From Mesorhizobium sp. J428 (GTDB lineage Bacteria > Pseudomonadota > Alphaproteobacteria > Rhizobiales > Rhizobiaceae): 64,000 bases of DNA. The stretch spans positions 3,138,001 to 3,202,000 of the forward strand of contig NZ_JAJOMX010000001.1 of the NCBI RefSeq assembly GCF_024699925.1, written 5' to 3'. Below are positions 27,044 through 35,611 of this stretch, in pieces (the stretch's first letter is position 1; each line of letters begins with the position of its first letter). A program made the translations under genes and the position numbers. Under the pieces are notes generated by a model. The model was not told the DNA's origin. It saw only the letters and a program-made list of their open reading frames with translations, and did not search any database.

Positions 27044-27540
27044 GACGATCCTCGCCTTTAACGCCTGTTCCCTCCCCGCCTTCGCCCTCCAGCCCATCGC
27101 CGGCTCCCGTTTGACCGATCACAGTGTGGTGCATTCTCGAAAGGTGGGGATGGAAAAATTTCGGGCGCCAATGGGAACAAGGGGTTAGCGGAGAGTGGGC
27201 AGAAATCGATCCATCGGATGGATGTCCCGGAACCGACCGCCGAGGCTCTCAAGACAGCGCTCCCCTCGCGCGATCGTCATCCCGGCGACCGGAGGTCAGC
27301 CGGGATCGATTGACCGTGGCGGGTTCGCGCCGACCCTTTTCTTGCGACCGTGGGGTGTTTTCAGCGTGTAACCGGAGAGAGGAATGGATCCCGGGTCGCC
27401 TCCGGCGCCCGGGAAGACGGTCGCGTGGGAGGGCGTTGCGCGGAGCGTGCGAGACAGGCGGCTGGCCTCTCCAAGGGACCATGTGAAGCATGGAGGAGGG
27501 GCGTGTGGAATAGGGAGGGGGTGGAGGGGCGGTGCAGGGA
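27044..27540. other. Gene-free region holding inverted repeat units
   Basis: About 500 bases with no supported gene between a hypothetical gene and ccoS. Open frames here are arginine- and glycine-rich on both strands and look like composition artefacts. The only structure seen is the pair of related units at 27275-27312 and 27384-27419. Confidence 0.5.
27275..27419. repeat. Two inverted copies of a REP-like unit
   Basis: The unit at 27275-27312 begins CGTCATCCCGGCGACCGG and ends GCCGGGATCGATTG. The unit at 27384-27419 reads ATGGATCCCGGGTCGCCTCC then CCCGGGAAGACG and is an imperfect reverse complement of the first, agreeing at most positions. Each unit is itself a CCCGG/CCGGG palindrome. This resembles short repetitive palindromes found in many copies in Mesorhizobium-type genomes. 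Confidence 0.55.
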
Positions 27541-27717
27541 TTACCTCGCCTGCCGCGCCTGTGCCTTCGGCTTGTCCGGCTCGTCGTCGATGAGGATCCG
27601 TTCGCCGGCGCCGTCGAGGTCTTCGTACTGGCCGCTGCGCAGTGCCCAGAGGAAGGCGACCAGGGCCAGGCCGCCGAGGAAGAGCGCGACGGGGATTAGG
27701 TAGAGGAGGGTGCTCAT
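27541..27717 (-). CDS. ccoS: cbb3 oxidase assembly protein CcoS/FixS
   Basis: A 58-residue membrane protein starting MSTLLYLIPVALFLGGLALV and continuing FLWALRSGQYEDLDGAGERI, the CcoS hallmark of a single helix followed by GQYxDLxGxxxRIL. CcoS is needed to insert haem b and copper into the cbb3 oxidase. The ATG overlaps the ccoI stop by four bases, so it closes the ccoGHIS operon. Confidence 0.95.
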   Translation of the reverse strand: MSTLLYLIPVALFLGGLALVAFLWALRSGQYEDLDGAGERILIDDEPDKPKAQARQAR

Positions 27718-30107
27718 GCCGGCCTCGTCGCCCGGATGACCAGGTCCGAACCGACCTCCTGCCGCGCCTTGCGGCGCGGAAGCGGTGCGAGGCGGAGTGC
27801 GTTGGCGATGACGATGATCGACGAGGCCGACATGGCGACGGCGGCGATCAGCGGCGTGACGTAGCCCAGGATGGCGATCGGCACGGCGAAGGCGTTGTAG
27901 AGGATGGCGATCGCGATGTTCTGGCGGATGAGCCGTCCGGCCCTGACCGCCACGTCGCGCGCCACCGGCACCGCCTCCAACCCGTCGCGCAGGAAGACGA
28001 AGTCGGCGGCGTTGCGGCCGACGTCGGCGGCACTCGCCGGCGCCATCGAGACATGCGCGGCCCCCAGCGCCGGCGCGTCGTTCAGCCCGTCGCCAACCAT
28101 CAGCACCTTATGGCCGTCCTGCGCGAGCGCGGTGAGCCGCGCGACCTTGTCGGCGGGCAGCATGCCGGACCGGAAGCTTTCGATGCCGAGTGCCGAGGCG
28201 ACGCGCGCGCAGGCCGCCTCGCCGTCGCCGGAAAGCATCTCGACCGGGCCGATGCCCGCCGCGACGGCTGCGACCGCGTCCGGCGCGCCGGGCCTGAGCC
28301 GGTCCTCGAAGGCAAATTCGGCGACCGCCTTGCCGTCGCGCGAAAGGACGGTGCCGTCGCCCGGGGCATCGGCCGCCCAGGCGGCGCGGCCGAGCCGCCA
28401 GACATGACCGCCGGCGCGGCCCTCGACGCCGAGACCGGGCAGTTCGGTGACGTTTGAGAAATTGGGTTGCCGTGAAGGCCAATCGCATATGGCGTCTACC
28501 CCCACCCCTCCCCCTCCCCACAAGGGGGAGGGGGACCAGGCGGCAGCGCCACGCTTCCAATCGTGCGGTATCGCAGAAGTTGGCGCCTCCCTCCCCCTTG
28601 TGGGGAGGGGCAGGGGTGGGGGTATGACGGCGAGACCTTCGGAGGCGATCGCCTGCGAGAGCGGATGGCGCGAATGGGCGGCGAGTGCGGCGGCGGTGGC
28701 GAGGAGCGCGGGCGCGATGGTCTCGGTGCCGACGAGGCGCGGGCGGCCGAGCGTCAGCGTGCCGGTCTTGTCGAAGACGACCGTGTCCGCCTCGGCGAGG
28801 CGCTCCATACCGGAGCCGTCCTTGACCATGACGCCGGCCTCGAACAGCCGGCGCGCGGCGACCACCTGCACGATCGGCACGGCCAGCCCGAGCGCGCAGG
28901 GGCAGGTGATGATGAGGACGGCGATCGCGATGGTGAGCGCCTGGTGCCAGTCGCCGCCATAAGCCATCCAGCCGAGGAAGGTGGCGAAGGCGGTGAGATG
29001 GACGACCGGCGCGTAGAGCGCGGAGACGCGCTCGGCGATGCGGCGGTAGCGGGCGCGGCCGCCCTCGGCGGCCTCCAGCATGCGGATCATTTCGGCCAGG
29101 AACGAACCGGAGGCGGCGGCGGTCGCCTCAAGCGTCAGCGGGCCGGTGAGGTTGAGCGTACCGGCTTGGACGGCGGCGCCGGGACCGGTCTGCGCCGGCG
29201 CGCTCTCGCCAGTGACGAGGGAACGGTCGAGGTCGGAGCGGCCGTCGATGACGCGGGCGTCAACCGGTATGCGCTCGCCAGCCGCGACCAGCAGGCGCTG
29301 GCCGGGCCTGATCTCCTCGACCGGGCGATAGTCGCGGACGCCGTCGTCCGAGATCACCAGCGCGCCGCGGGGCGCGAGCCGGGCGAGGCCGATCACCGCC
29401 TCGCGGGCGCGGTCGCGCATCACGTGGTCGAGCGTGCGGCCGATCAAGAGGAAGAACAGCAGCGTCACCGAGGCGTCGAAATAGGCGTAGTGGCCGTGGT
29501 TGATCGTCTCGTAGAGGCTCATCGCATAGGCGAGGGTGACGCCGATGGCGATCGGGACGTCCATATTCATGCGGCCATAGCGCAACGCGCTCCAGGCGGA
29601 GCGGTAGTAGATGCGGCCGGCGAAAAACAGCGCCGGCAGGGCGATCAGCGCCGAGACCCAGTGGAACAGGTCGCGCGTTGCACCCTCCGCGCCCGACCAG
29701 ACGGAGACGGAGAGCAGCATGATGTTGCCGGCGGCGAAGCCGGACACGGCAACGGCGCGGATGAGCTCGGACAGCGTGCCGTCCTTGCCGGCCATCGCCT
29801 CGTCGAACAGGTTCGGCGCGTAGCCGAGACGGGTGAGCGTGGCGGTGATCGGCGGCAGCGCGCCGTCATGCCACTTCACCGAGACGCGCTTGGTCGACAG
29901 GTTGACGCGCGCGGCCTCGACGCCGGGCAGGCGGCCGAGCGCCCCCTCGATCGTCTGGATGCAGGCGGCGCAGTGGACGGCGGGCACGGACAGTTCGATC
30001 TGCCGGTCGCCATTGCCGAGGCTGCGCGAGGCGAGCAGCAGCTCCTCGTCGGACGGGATCGCGGCCTGGCTGGCGTCGAACTCGGCACCCGGGGCGCAGC
30101 AGCTCAT
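27714..30107 (-). CDS. ccoI: cbb3-associated copper-translocating P-type ATPase CcoI/FixI, with in-frame repeat insertion
   Basis: The 797-residue pump has an N-terminal metal-binding domain with C46-A-A-C49, the membrane CPC (TCPCALGLAVP), TGES, the phosphorylation site DKTGT and GDGLNDAPAL. It supplies copper for cbb3 oxidase assembly. Start 30107 (MSCCAPGAEF) follows AGGGGAGG and overlaps the ccoH stop. Between SQAIASEGLAV and VTELPGLGVEG, inside the nucleotide-binding domain, are about 55 extra residues (IPPPLPLPTRGREAP ... SPLWGGGGVGV). They are encoded by a GC-rich palindromic repeat (28497-28624) that keeps the frame open. Whether the protein tolerates this loop is unknown. Confidence 0.93.
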   Translation of the reverse strand: MSCCAPGAEFDASQAAIPSDEELLLASRSLGNGDRQIELSVPAVHCAACIQTIEGALGRLPGVEAARVNLSTKRVSVKWHDGALPPITATLTRLGYAPNLFDEAMAGKDGTLSELIRAVAVSGFAAGNIMLLSVSVWSGAEGATRDLFHWVSALIALPALFFAGRIYYRSAWSALRYGRMNMDVPIAIGVTLAYAMSLYETINHGHYAYFDASVTLLFFLLIGRTLDHVMRDRAREAVIGLARLAPRGALVISDDGVRDYRPVEEIRPGQRLLVAAGERIPVDARVIDGRSDLDRSLVTGESAPAQTGPGAAVQAGTLNLTGPLTLEATAAASGSFLAEMIRMLEAAEGGRARYRRIAERVSALYAPVVHLTAFATFLGWMAYGGDWHQALTIAIAVLIITCPCALGLAVPIVQVVAARRLFEAGVMVKDGSGMERLAEADTVVFDKTGTLTLGRPRLVGTETIAPALLATAAALAAHSRHPLSQAIASEGLAVIPPPLPLPTRGREAPTSAIPHDWKRGAAAWSPSPLWGGGGVGVDAICDWPSRQPNFSNVTELPGLGVEGRAGGHVWRLGRAAWAADAPGDGTVLSRDGKAVAEFAFEDRLRPGAPDAVAAVAAGIGPVEMLSGDGEAACARVASALGIESFRSGMLPADKVARLTALAQDGHKVLMVGDGLNDAPALGAAHVSMAPASAADVGRNAADFVFLRDGLEAVPVARDVAVRAGRLIRQNIAIAILYNAFAVPIAILGYVTPLIAAVAMSASSIIVIANALRLAPLPRRKARQEVGSDLVIRATRPA
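28497..28624. repeat. Palindromic repeat inserted within ccoI
   Basis: The arm at 28497-28533 (TACCCCCACCCCTCCCCCTC ...) is nearly the exact reverse complement of the arm at 28588-28624, with one mismatch in about 35 bases, around a 54-base centre. Each arm also contains its own smaller palindrome (CCCTCCCC-ACAA-GGGGGAGG). It has the look of an intergenic REP/RIME-type element but lies inside a coding frame. Confidence 0.8.
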
Positions 30108-30595
30108 TCGAACCTCCCCTTGCGGATGACGATGCGGCGCATGTCGCGCCAGGGATGCTCGGCGCCGATGTCGGCGGTGAACTGCATGATCCACACGCCG
30201 TCGGTCAGGTCTTCGGTGCCGGCTGCAGCTCCAGTGGGGTCGATCGCGAAGACGACATGCGTGTCCTCGCGCGTGGTGACCGGCCGGTGGAAGGTGGCGG
30301 ATGCGCTGGCGATCGGCACCTTGCGGCCTTGCCCGTCGAGGATCGCATAGCTGATCGCCTCGCCGTCGATGGTGAGCTTGGCCGTGTAGCCAAGCGCCGC
30401 CTGCGCCTTCTCCTCGGTAGCCTTCTCGTTGAACTCCTGGCTCGCCACGTAGCTGTTCTGGACGACGAGACCGGTCCAGCTCTTGCGGGCGTAGACGGCC
30501 ATGGTGACGTTGACCGCGATGATGACGCCGAAGAAGGCGACCATGATGGCGAGCAGGTGCCGGCCGGTGAACTCGTTGGGGCGCGAACGTGTCAT
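30104..30595 (-). CDS. ccoH: cbb3 assembly protein CcoH/FixH
   Basis: A 163-residue protein with one N-terminal membrane helix (HLLAIMVAFFGVIIAVNVTM) and the conserved KSWTGLVVQNSYVASQEFNE just after it, then a periplasmic beta-rich domain. That is the FixH/CcoH pattern; the protein helps bring CcoN, CcoO and CcoP together. It overlaps both ccoG and ccoI by four bases. Confidence 0.93.
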   Translation of the reverse strand: MTRSRPNEFTGRHLLAIMVAFFGVIIAVNVTMAVYARKSWTGLVVQNSYVASQEFNEKATEEKAQAALGYTAKLTIDGEAISYAILDGQGRKVPIASASATFHRPVTTREDTHVVFAIDPTGAAAGTEDLTDGVWIMQFTADIGAEHPWRDMRRIVIRKGRFE

Positions 30596-32169
30596 CGTCT
30601 GGTCTCCGGTCCCTCGAACTGGGCGTCGTAGCTGTCGGTCTCGTAGCTGGACTTGTCCTCGATCACGAAGCGGAACGACTGCACCTTGCCCTCGACATGG
30701 TCCGCCGGCTGGCGGACATAGACCTTGAGGGTGGTCAGCTTGTCCGGCTCGACCTTCACCGCGAAGGAACGGTCGGCGGGCTGGTCGATGCCGACGACGC
30801 TCATCTCCGCGCCCTTGAGCCCCTGCAGCGTGACGATGATGGTGCGCGGCTCCGGGATCTTATTGAGGAGCTTCACCGTGTAGCCGTTGCGGATCCCCCC
30901 GTCCGACAGGGTGACGAAGAGCGGGTTGCGGTCGTGCAGCACGTTGACCTCGAGCCGGTCGCGGGTGAGCAGCGCATAGAGCAGGCCGACGCCGACCAGC
31001 GACCAGGCCGCGAAATAGACCAGCGTGCGCGGGCGGAAGATCTTGCGGATATGGAAGTGCGCCAGTCTGTCGGAAAGTTTTCCGTTGGCGTCGCGCACCC
31101 GTGTCGGGTCGATGGCCGAGGTGCCTCCGGCGGTGGCGATCGCCATGTTGTCGTTGTAGTCGGCGAGCGTGGCGTAGGAGATCAGGCCGCGCTCGCGGCC
31201 GAGCTTGTCCATGACGCCGTCGCAGGCGTCGATGCACAGCGCGCAGGTGATGCATTCGAGCTGCTGGCCGTCGCGGATGTCGATGCCCATCGGGCAGACG
31301 GCGACGCAGGCGTTGCAGTCGACGCAGTCGCCGACGGACTGGCCGGCGGCGGCGGCCTTCTTGGCGTGGCGCGAACGCGGCTCGCCGCGCCAGTCGTTAT
31401 AGGTGACGGTGAGCGAGTTCTCGTCGAGCATCGCCGCCTGGATGCGCGGCCACGGGCACATATAGGTGCAGACCTGCTCGCGCATCAGGCCGCCGAAGGT
31501 GTAGGTGGTGGCCGTGAGGACGGCGACGGTGATGTAGGCGATGGGCGCCGCATGGCCGGTGAAGACGTCGACGAACAGGGTCGGCGCGTCGGCGAAGTAG
31601 AAGATCCAGGCGCCTCCGGTCGCGACCGCGATGGCCAGCCAGACGGAGTGCTTGGCGACGCGCTTGATGACCTTGTCGACGGTCCAGGGGCCGGCGTCGA
31701 GCTTCATGCGGGCGTTGCGGTCGCCCTCGATGGCGCGCTCGACCACGAGGAAGAGGTCGACCCACACCGTCTGCGGGCAGGTGTAGCCGCACCAGGCGCG
31801 GCCGACGGCCGAGGTGATCAGGAACAGGCCGACGCCGGCCATCACCAGGAGGCCGGCGACGATGAAGAATTCCTGCGGCCAGATCTCGATGAAGAAGAAG
31901 TAGAAGCGCCGGTTCGCCATGTCGATCAGCACCGCCTGGTCGGGCGCGAACGGCCCGCGGTCCCAGCGCAGCCAGGGCGTGAGGTAGTAGATGCCGAGCG
32001 TGATCAGCATCACGATCCACTTGAACCGCCTGAAGGCGCCCGTCGCGCGCTTGGGGAAGATCTTCTTTCGCGCCGCATAGAGCGGCTGGCGCACCTTGGC
32101 GGAATTCACCGCGGAGGCGTCGAGGCGCTCGATCTCCGTTTCCTTGTCGAGCTTGGATATAACGGTCAT
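30592..32169 (-). CDS. ccoG: cbb3 accessory iron-sulfur protein CcoG/FixG
   Basis: The 525-residue membrane protein has several N-terminal helices, then two four-cysteine ferredoxin motifs: CVDCNACVAVCPMGI and CITCALCIDACDGVM. An Ig-like periplasmic C-terminal domain follows. CcoG reduces Cu(II) to Cu(I) for the CcoI pump. It is the first gene of ccoGHIS; a perfect anaerobox lies about 70 bases upstream of its start. Confidence 0.95.
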   Translation of the reverse strand: MTVISKLDKETEIERLDASAVNSAKVRQPLYAARKKIFPKRATGAFRRFKWIVMLITLGIYYLTPWLRWDRGPFAPDQAVLIDMANRRFYFFFIEIWPQEFFIVAGLLVMAGVGLFLITSAVGRAWCGYTCPQTVWVDLFLVVERAIEGDRNARMKLDAGPWTVDKVIKRVAKHSVWLAIAVATGGAWIFYFADAPTLFVDVFTGHAAPIAYITVAVLTATTYTFGGLMREQVCTYMCPWPRIQAAMLDENSLTVTYNDWRGEPRSRHAKKAAAAGQSVGDCVDCNACVAVCPMGIDIRDGQQLECITCALCIDACDGVMDKLGRERGLISYATLADYNDNMAIATAGGTSAIDPTRVRDANGKLSDRLAHFHIRKIFRPRTLVYFAAWSLVGVGLLYALLTRDRLEVNVLHDRNPLFVTLSDGGIRNGYTVKLLNKIPEPRTIIVTLQGLKGAEMSVVGIDQPADRSFAVKVEPDKLTTLKVYVRQPADHVEGKVQSFRFVIEDKSSYETDSYDAQFEGPETRR

Positions 32170-32231
32170 GGCATCACACAGGCGAGGGCTGGTCTGTGCC
32201 CGACCAATCGCATGCGCGGCGGCGGGGAGCC

Positions 32232-32245
32232 TTGATCAGGATCAA
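32232..32245. promoter_or_regulatory. FNR/FixK anaerobox upstream of ccoG
   Basis: TTGAT-CAGG-ATCAA is a perfect FNR/FixK consensus site. Its centre is about 70 bases from the ccoG start on the minus strand and 95 bases from the alanine symporter start on the plus strand, so it could serve either or both. FnrN is encoded at 39960-40700. Confidence 0.85.
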
Positions 32246-32332
32246 CATGCAAGTTCTGCGTGGACACCGCTAACATCCTCAAACAAAGTGCGGATGGGAG
32301 GCTTCATTCCCATGCAGACCGAGGGGTGCCAA

Positions 32333-33754
32333 ATGACTGCTGTAATCGGTTTCCTGAATACGATTTTCTGGGGCTACGTTCTCATTTACGGGCTGCTGGC
32401 GGTGGGCGTGTTCTTCACCGTCAGGCTGAAATTCATTCAGTTCGTCCATTTCGGCGAAATGTTCCGCGCGGTGCGTGGCTCCAACGCCGCCGACAAGGCC
32501 GGCATCACGCCCTTCCAGGCGCTGTGCACCAGCCTCGCTTCGCGCGTCGGCACCGGCAACATCGCCGGCGTCGCGGTGGCGCTCTATCTCGGGGGGCCGG
32601 GCGCGATCTTCTGGATGTGGATGGTGGCGCTGGTCGGCATGGCCACCGCCTATTCCGAGATGCCGCTGGCGCAGCTCTACAAGGTGCGCAACGAGGAGGG
32701 ACAGTATCGCGGCGGACCCGCCTTCTACATCGCCCGCGGCCTCGGCGTGCCGTGGGCGGGCGCAATCTTCTCGATCTGCCTGATCCTCGCCTTCGGGCTC
32801 GTGTTCAATGCCGTGCAGGCCAATTCGATCGCCGACGCGATGGAAGGTGCCTTCGGCCTGCCGAAGCTCGCGACGGGCATCGCCGTGGCGGCGATTACCG
32901 GTGTTGTGATCTTCGGCGGCATCAAGCAGATCGCCAGGGTCGCCGAGATCGTCGTGCCGTTCATGGCCGTCGTCTATCTGCTGATGGCGATCTACGTGCT
33001 GATCGTCCATTTCGCGGACATTCCGGGCGTCCTCGGCACGATCATCGGCAGCGCCTTCGGCATCGGCGAGGCGGCGGCCGGCTTCACCGGCGGGCTCGCC
33101 GCAGCGATGCTGAATGGTGTCAAGCGCGGACTGTTCTCCAACGAGGCGGGCATGGGCTCCGCCCCGAACATCGCCGCCGTTGCGACGCCCGACCCGCACC
33201 ATCCCTCCTCGCAGGGTTTCGTGCAGGCGCTGGGCGTGTTCATCGACACGATCCTGATCTGCACGGCGACCGCCGTCATGATCCTGCTGTCGGGCGCGCT
33301 GGTGCCGGACTCGGGCGTCACCGGCACGCAGCTGACCCAGGCGGCCATGCAGGCGCATATCGGCTCGGCCGGCGTCGCCTTCATCGCGGTGGCGATCTTC
33401 TTCTTCGCCTTCACCTCGATCATCGGCAACTACTCCTATTCGGAGAATGCGATGACCTTCCTAGGCGCAGGCACGGGAACGCCCATCATGATCCTGCGCG
33501 CAGCGGTGCTCGCGATGGTGCTGTGGGGATCGCTGCAGACGGTCGCGACCGTGTTCGACGCGGCGGATGCGTCGATGGGGCTGATGGCGACGATCAACTT
33601 GATCGCGATCGTGCTGCTGTCGGGGACGGTGGCGAAGCTGACGAAGGACTATTTCGATCAGAAGAAGCAAGGCCGGCAGCCGACCTTCGACGCGTCGATG
33701 TATCCGGAGCTGAAGGGGCAGATCGAGGCCGACATCTGGTCGCAGAAATCCTGA
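32333..33754 (+). CDS. Sodium:alanine symporter (AGCS family)
   Basis: A 473-residue membrane protein with about ten helices and the AGCS hallmarks VGTGNIAGVAVAL and RGLFSNEAGMGSAPNIAA. Members import alanine, glycine or sometimes glutamine with Na+. GAGGGG lies seven bases before the ATG at 32333; ATGs at 32312 and 32294 would add non-conserved residues. It is divergent from ccoG across the anaerobox, so oxygen-dependent expression is possible. Confidence 0.9.
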   Translation: MTAVIGFLNTIFWGYVLIYGLLAVGVFFTVRLKFIQFVHFGEMFRAVRGSNAADKAGITPFQALCTSLASRVGTGNIAGVAVALYLGGPGAIFWMWMVALVGMATAYSEMPLAQLYKVRNEEGQYRGGPAFYIARGLGVPWAGAIFSICLILAFGLVFNAVQANSIADAMEGAFGLPKLATGIAVAAITGVVIFGGIKQIARVAEIVVPFMAVVYLLMAIYVLIVHFADIPGVLGTIIGSAFGIGEAAAGFTGGLAAAMLNGVKRGLFSNEAGMGSAPNIAAVATPDPHHPSSQGFVQALGVFIDTILICTATAVMILLSGALVPDSGVTGTQLTQAAMQAHIGSAGVAFIAVAIFFFAFTSIIGNYSYSENAMTFLGAGTGTPIMILRAAVLAMVLWGSLQTVATVFDAADASMGLMATINLIAIVLLSGTVAKLTKDYFDQKKQGRQPTFDASMYPELKGQIEADIWSQKS

Positions 33755-33767
33755 CGCCAAAGCAAAA

Positions 33768-33789
33768 GGCCCGGCACGAATGCCGGGCC
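33768..33789 (-). terminator. Rho-independent terminator of ccoNOQP
   Basis: GGCCCGGCA (33768-33776) pairs perfectly with TGCCGGGCC (33781-33789) around a four-base loop. On the minus strand a TTTT tract follows, so it ends the leftward ccoNOQP operon. It may also serve the convergent symporter gene. Confidence 0.85.
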
Positions 33790-33843
33790 TCTGCGCTGGT
33801 CGGATGCCGGAGGGCAATCGCCCTCACAAATGCCCTCCGTCGG

Positions 33844-34707
33844 CTATTCGCCGCCGCCCAGCGAATGGACGTAGACCGTCAGTTCCTTGACCGTCGCCTC
33901 GCCGAGGCGCCCGGCCCAGGCCGGCATGATGCCGTGCTTCGGCGCAGCGATCTGCGCGGCGATCGCCGCCTCGTCCTTGCCGCGCAGCCAGATCGCGTCC
34001 GTCAGGTTCGGTGCGCCGAGGTCGCGCATGCCCTTGGCGTCCTCGCCGTGGCAGGAGGCGCAGTTGTCGGCGAAGACCGTCTTGCCGGGCTCGACGAGCG
34101 CGGGGTTCGACGGCGTGCCGCTGAGGGAGACGACGTAGGCCGCGGCGGCCGCGATCTGCTCCTTGTCGAGGGCGTCGGCGAAGGCCGGCATCTCGGAGAA
34201 GCGCGTCGCGTCGTCGGCGGTGAAGCGGATGCCGTGGCTGATCGTGGTCAGGATATCCTCCGGCTTGCCGCCCCACAGCCAGTCGTCGTCGTTGAGGTTC
34301 GGATACCCCGCCGAGCCCGCCGCGCCCGAGCCGTGGCACTGGACGCAGTTGACCTTGAAGGCAGCGGCACCGGCCGAGGTGGCGAACAGCCTCAGCTTCT
34401 CGTCGGCCAGGATCTCGTCGATCGGCTTCGACGCGATTGCCGCCGCATAGTCGCCCTTGGCGGCCTGCGCCGCCGCGAGCTCGTTCTTGATCTCGACGCG
34501 GCTCGAATAGCCAAGCACGCCCTTGGTGGCGGAGGTGAGCATCGGCCAGGCCGGATAGGCGATGGTGTAGGCAAGCGCCCACAGGATCGTGGCGTAGAAG
34601 GTCCAGACCCACCACCTGGGCAGGGGATTGTTCAGCTCCCTGATGCCATCCCACTCGTGTCCGGTCGTGTCGACGCCGGAAAGTTCGTCGATGTGCTTCT
34701 CGCTCAT
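33844..34707 (-). CDS. ccoP: cbb3 cytochrome oxidase dihaem subunit CcoP
   Basis: The 287-residue protein has an N-terminal membrane region around residues 31-55 and two c-type haem sites, C121-VQ-C-H125 and C216-AS-C-H220. It carries electrons from the bc1 complex into the oxidase from the periplasmic side. It starts one base after the ccoQ stop and is the last gene of ccoNOQP, followed by a clear terminator. Confidence 0.96.
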   Translation of the reverse strand: MSEKHIDELSGVDTTGHEWDGIRELNNPLPRWWVWTFYATILWALAYTIAYPAWPMLTSATKGVLGYSSRVEIKNELAAAQAAKGDYAAAIASKPIDEILADEKLRLFATSAGAAAFKVNCVQCHGSGAAGSAGYPNLNDDDWLWGGKPEDILTTISHGIRFTADDATRFSEMPAFADALDKEQIAAAAAYVVSLSGTPSNPALVEPGKTVFADNCASCHGEDAKGMRDLGAPNLTDAIWLRGKDEAAIAAQIAAPKHGIMPAWAGRLGEATVKELTVYVHSLGGGE

Positions 34708-34708
34708 G

Positions 34709-34861
34709 TCAGTCGTCCTTGAGAGGGATTTGCGCCGCTTCCTCGGAAGCCTTGCGGCTGCCGGGGCGGAACGCGAAGAGGATCACGCCGATGAAGAAGA
34801 CGGTCATCGCGGCGAGGGCCCAGCTGTCGGCGAATTCGCGCATCACGGTGTAGGTTTCCAT
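34709..34861 (-). CDS. ccoQ: cbb3 oxidase small subunit CcoQ/FixQ
   Basis: A 50-residue single-helix protein, METYTVMREFADSWALAAMT then VFFIGVILFAFRPGSRKA, matching CcoQ/FixQ in size, helix position and the FRPGS turn. CcoQ stabilises the core complex. It sits between ccoO and ccoP as expected. Confidence 0.93.
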   Translation of the reverse strand: METYTVMREFADSWALAAMTVFFIGVILFAFRPGSRKASEEAAQIPLKDD

Positions 34862-34870
34862 GATCGCCTC

Positions 34871-35602
34871 CTATCGCGCGCCGGCGGTGTCGTCGTAGGT
34901 CGAGAAGTCGACCAGCGTGCCGAGCATCTGGAGATAGGCGACCAGCGCGTCCATCTCGGTGACAGCGGCCGGGTTGCCGTCGAAGTCGCCCAGCTTCGCC
35001 TTCGGGTAGCGCGCCGTGACGCCGGACGTGTCGGCGTTGGGGTCGGCCTGGGCGAGGAAGTCCGCCTGGGCGTTGTCGATCATCTCCTCGCTGTAGGGCA
35101 CGCCGACGCGGGTGTTGGCCACCAGATGCGTCGAGATCGTCGCCGGGTCGATCGTCGCCGAGGACAGGAAGGCGTAGCTCGGCATGATCGATTCCGGCAC
35201 CACCGAGCGCGGCTCGGTCAGGTGCTGGACGTGCCACTCGTTCGAGTAGCGGTCGCCGACGCGGGCGAGGTCCGGCCCCGACCGCTTCGAGCCCCACTGG
35301 AAGGGATGGTCGTACATCGATTCCGCCGCGAGGCTGTAATGGCCGTAGCGTTCGACCTCGTCGCGGAAGGGACGGATCATCTGCGAGTGGCAGACGTAGC
35401 AGCCCTCGCGGATGTAGATGTTGCGTCCGGCGAGCTCCAGCGGCGAGTAGGGCCGCATCCCCTCCACCTTCTCGATGGTGTTCTCGAGATAGAAGAGGGG
35501 CGCGATCTCGACGATGCCGCCGACGGTGACCACCAGGAGAGAACCCACGAGCAGGAGCGTCGCGTTCTTCTCGAGGATGGCATGCTTTTCAATCAGTGCC
35601 AT
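34871..35602 (-). CDS. ccoO: cbb3 cytochrome oxidase monohaem subunit CcoO
   Basis: A 243-residue protein with an N-terminal helix (residues about 15-37) and one c-type haem site, C68-YV-C71-H72. The segments [18 protein letters not shown] and [17 protein letters not shown] [19 protein letters not shown] are typical of CcoO/FixO. It passes electrons from CcoP to CcoN. Confidence 0.96.
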   Translation of the reverse strand: MALIEKHAILEKNATLLLVGSLLVVTVGGIVEIAPLFYLENTIEKVEGMRPYSPLELAGRNIYIREGCYVCHSQMIRPFRDEVERYGHYSLAAESMYDHPFQWGSKRSGPDLARVGDRYSNEWHVQHLTEPRSVVPESIMPSYAFLSSATIDPATISTHLVANTRVGVPYSEEMIDNAQADFLAQADPNADTSGVTARYPKAKLGDFDGNPAAVTEMDALVAYLQMLGTLVDFSTYDDTAGAR

Positions 35603-35611
35603 GGTCGGCTC

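Noticed and set aside
26335..27540. CRISPR array in the repeat-rich region
   Set aside because: Repeats are palindromic and of different lengths with no regular spacers and no cas genes nearby.
30589..32235. 548-residue plus-strand open frame opposite ccoG
   Set aside because: Antisense shadow of a clearly conserved iron-sulfur protein; Asp/Val/Gly-rich with no recognisable fold.
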